Below, piece by piece: positions 62,287-64,000 of a stretch of 64,000 nt of DNA. The notes beneath the pieces were generated by a model that saw only the letters and a list, made by a program, of their open reading frames with translations, had not been told where the DNA came from and did no database searches. The DNA is from Hymenobacter amundsenii (lineage in GTDB: Bacteria > Bacteroidota > Bacteroidia > Cytophagales > Hymenobacteraceae), in assembly GCF_002204745.1 (NCBI RefSeq), contig NZ_NIRR01000017.1, forward strand, positions 24,574 through 88,573, read 5' to 3'. A program made the position numbers and the translations under genes. Every line of letters starts with the position of its first letter. Positions within the stretch are counted from its first letter, which is position 1.

Positions 62287-62787
62287 TTAGCCCGCCGTAG
62301 CGGAGCGCGATTTAATTACCCTAGTTGGCGCCGGACGCCGCAGGGCCAACCGGAAATACTTGGGCGAAATCCACAACAAACCAAACTCCTCGCTACCGTC
62401 GCGGCCAGTAGTTTTATGGTGAATTTTATGGGCCATATTCAGGGCCCGCAGGTAAGTGTTGCGCGATTTGCGCCAAAACCGCAACCGCCCATGAATTAGC
62501 ACATCGTGCACGAAGAAATACAGCGTTCCATAAGCTGCAATGCCCACCCCCATCCAAAACCTAAAATCGTGGGTCGGCGAGCCGAACACGATAAGCAGCA
62601 TCGAGAGCGAGCCGTAGAACAGGAAGAAAAAGTCGTTGCGCTCGAAATTGTGCGGATGGCGCACATGGTGGGAGCGGTGCAAAAACCACAGCGGTCCGTG
62701 CAGCACAAAACGGTGCATAAACCAGGCTACGAATTCCATCCCGAAGAAAGTAGCCGTGGTTACGGCTACGGCTGCCAGCATTGTCAT
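62287..62787 (-). CDS. crtZ: Beta-carotene hydroxylase CrtZ
   Basis: A 166-residue fatty acid hydroxylase-type enzyme; MTMLAAVAVTTATFFGMEFV at 62787 was chosen because the longer frame runs back through the upstream gene's terminator. His boxes: MHRFVLHG (25, 30), LHRSHHVRH (37-44), FVHDVLIHGR (94-99) and MAHKIHHK (120-124). It hydroxylates the rings at C3. It is 29 bp upstream of the MerR gene, so it probably shares a transcript with it. Confidence 0.9.
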   Translation of the reverse strand: MTMLAAVAVTTATFFGMEFVAWFMHRFVLHGPLWFLHRSHHVRHPHNFERNDFFFLFYGSLSMLLIVFGSPTHDFRFWMGVGIAAYGTLYFFVHDVLIHGRLRFWRKSRNTYLRALNMAHKIHHKTTGRDGSEEFGLLWISPKYFRLALRRPAPTRVIKSRSATAG

Positions 62788-62841
62788 ACTAGGGCTAACC
62801 AGCTTAGAAGTGATAGGTTTTACCGGTTGATAGTGGGTTGG

Positions 62842-62885
62842 AAATAAAAAGAGCGTCATGCCGGGTATAGCATGACGCCCTTTTA
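62842..62885 (-). terminator. Terminator after the enoyl-CoA hydratase gene
   Basis: Reading leftward: gggcgtcatgct, a short loop, then a near-perfect complement ending gcatgacgctc and TTTTTATTT. It separates the hydratase from crtZ and rules out a crtZ start further upstream. Confidence 0.85.
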
Positions 62886-62897
62886 TTGCCAACCTTC

Positions 62898-63710
62898 CTA
62901 GTTATCCCAGGTGAGCTTCTCCTTATTCAGGAAAGCGGCAATGCCACGGCGGCAGTCGTCGGAGCTGCGGGCATCGGCGTTCATGCGGGCAGCATAGCGC
63001 AGGCTGTCTTCGAGGGGCATTTCGGGCAGGCGGGCCATCATTTCCTTCGTGATTTCCATGCTCTGCCCCGAATTCTCGACGCAGAGGCGGCGGGCGAAAC
63101 GGTACACCTCGTCGGCCAGCTCCTCGGCGGGCACTACGAAGTTTACGAGGCCGTACTCCATCGCCTTCTCCGCCGATATCACGTCGCCGGTGAGCAGCAG
63201 CTGCTTGGTGCGGGTTTCGCCGATTTTACGGAGCAGGAAAATGCTGACAATGGCGGGCAGGAAGCCAATTTTAACTTCCGTGTAGCCGAATTTGGCGGCC
63301 GGTACCGTAAAAGCGAAGTCGCAGATAGTGGCCAGCCCGCAACCGCCGGCCAGCGCGTGCCCGTGCACCTGCCCGATAACCACCTTGTTGAGGGTATAAA
63401 TCTGGTGGAACAGCTGCATGAGGTGGGTCGAATCGGCCAGGTTATCCTGGTAGCCGAAGCTTTGGAGCTCTTGGATGTAGCCCAGGTCGGCTCCGGCGCA
63501 AAACACGTCGCCGGCGGCCCGCAACACGATGACTTTGCAATCATCATCGTCTTCAGCAAAGGCGAATGATTGCTTTAACTCAGTTACTACGTTGGCATTT
63601 AGCGCGTTACGCTTATCAGGTCGATTCAGGGTGATGTAGCCAATGGAATCCTGCACATCGTAACGGATGTAGCGCAATTCTTCCAGCTCCTGAGTAGGCA
63701 TGTCTTCCAT
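62898..63710 (-). CDS. Enoyl-CoA hydratase/isomerase family protein
   Basis: A 270-residue crotonase-fold protein: IGYITLNRPDKRNALNANVV, KVIVLRAAGDVFCAGADLGY (oxyanion residues and CAGADL), HGHALAGGCGLATICDFAF (second oxyanion hole) and GYTEVKIGFLPAIVSIFLL. Crotonase members handle many CoA esters; which one is unclear. A start at MPTQEL (63701) is equally possible. It could serve fatty acid or aromatic-acid breakdown, but the paaN-like gene is 56 kb away. Confidence 0.88.
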   Translation of the reverse strand: MEDMPTQELEELRYIRYDVQDSIGYITLNRPDKRNALNANVVTELKQSFAFAEDDDDCKVIVLRAAGDVFCAGADLGYIQELQSFGYQDNLADSTHLMQLFHQIYTLNKVVIGQVHGHALAGGCGLATICDFAFTVPAAKFGYTEVKIGFLPAIVSIFLLRKIGETRTKQLLLTGDVISAEKAMEYGLVNFVVPAEELADEVYRFARRLCVENSGQSMEITKEMMARLPEMPLEDSLRYAARMNADARSSDDCRRGIAAFLNKEKLTWDN

Positions 63711-63912
63711 GGATCAGGGGGGTATGGGGGCAGTGAGAAAAATCGGCGGAAGCCAGCGGACAAAACCGCCTGGGCCGGGCCGAGCGAAAAATGGGGGAGA
63801 AAAGGTCGAAGAAACCAAACCTAGCAAAATTGATGCTATTATGATACGAACTACTGACTTAATACGGCCGGCAGTTTCGATTAACGGGCCGAATGGCTCC
63901 CGCTAGAGCCTG

Positions 63913-64000
63913 TTATGGACTAGTGGCTCGGAAAACGCCTTTTGCCAGCAAGAGTGTCGCAAAGGCCAGGAAGTGAAATTGCTGCATGGTCAGGGCTAGG
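63913..64000 (-). CDS. 3' end of an ORF running off the window
   Basis: On the minus strand an open frame enters from beyond 64000 and stops at 63913-63915. The visible 28 residues include LTMQQFHFLAFATLLLAKGV and end FRATSP, a hydrophobic helix-like end. Whether this is the tail of a transposase or a membrane protein cannot be told. No confident gene was found in 63711-63912. Confidence 0.3.
   Translation of the reverse strand, partial: LALTMQQFHFLAFATLLLAKGVFRATSP

Noticed and set aside
63700..63906. 68-residue plus-strand frame near the right edge
   Set aside because: Starts inside the hydratase gene's 5' end on the other strand; Gly/Lys/Pro mixture with no pattern, no ribosome-binding site or conserved motif.
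1..64000. tRNA, rRNA or tmRNA genes
   Set aside because: No cloverleaf with a TTCNANNC arm or rRNA-like stretch was recognised by eye on either strand; this is a manual scan, so a missed tRNA is possible.

Overview
The window looks like a chromosomal segment of a GC-rich, pigmented member of the Bacteroidota, most probably Hymenobacter or a close relative (Cytophagales). This is inferred from gene content: a type A and a type B type IX secretion (T9SS) C-terminal domain, a three-gene sdhCAB operon, the Bacteroidota division/cell-wall (dcw) gene order, Bacteroidota promoters (TTG-N19/20-TAnnTTTG), and a carotenoid cluster with MerR and sigma-factor regulators. No rRNA, tRNA or CRISPR array was seen.

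Layout. 1-5 kb: the 3' end of a dctA-type transporter, two small hypothetical genes, then a decay zone. The decay zone holds a broken alpha/beta hydrolase, an AT-rich lipoprotein island, a degenerate IS481-family element and a 5'-truncated LytTR response regulator. 5-10.4 kb: an orphan PaaN-type aldehyde dehydrogenase and a secreted subtilase with a T9SS sorting domain. 10.5-14.9 kb: a probable operon of exosortase K (XrtK), its dedicated MSEP-CTERM substrate and a TIGR02117-like protein; this is the least understood system in the window. 15-29 kb: housekeeping and envelope genes, including aconitase with a single-base frameshift, a TlpA-like lipoprotein, GNAT, polyprenyl synthase, folK, fabD and a gliding-motility C-terminal-domain protein. 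29-33.4 kb: sdhCAB and an FMN reductase. 33.4-35 kb: a CLC channel of probable fluoride-exporter type and a tiny lipoprotein. 35.3-52.2 kb: the complete leftward dcw cluster mraZ-rsmH-ftsL-ftsI-murE-mraY-murD-ftsW-murG-murC-ftsQ-ftsA-ftsZ, headed by a clear promoter with phased MraZ-type repeats. 53.3-62.8 kb: an intact LytTR regulator, then the carotenoid region (crtW, ispH, crtB, crtI, an ECF sigma factor, a B12-type MerR regulator, crtZ). 62.9-64 kb: an enoyl-CoA hydratase and an edge fragment.

How it works together. The dcw block supplies peptidoglycan precursors and the divisome. The crt block makes phytoene, desaturates it, hydroxylates and ketolates the rings, and draws on isoprenoid precursors from IspH; the lycopene cyclase is not in this window. 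The regulator pair resembles the light-sensing CarH/LitR plus LitS arrangement. A further theme is the spacers: many intergenic gaps, including those inside operons, hold inverted repeats of about 100-150 nt. Some belong to a REP-like family beginning GTCATNCTGAGC; others have arms made of simple repeats.
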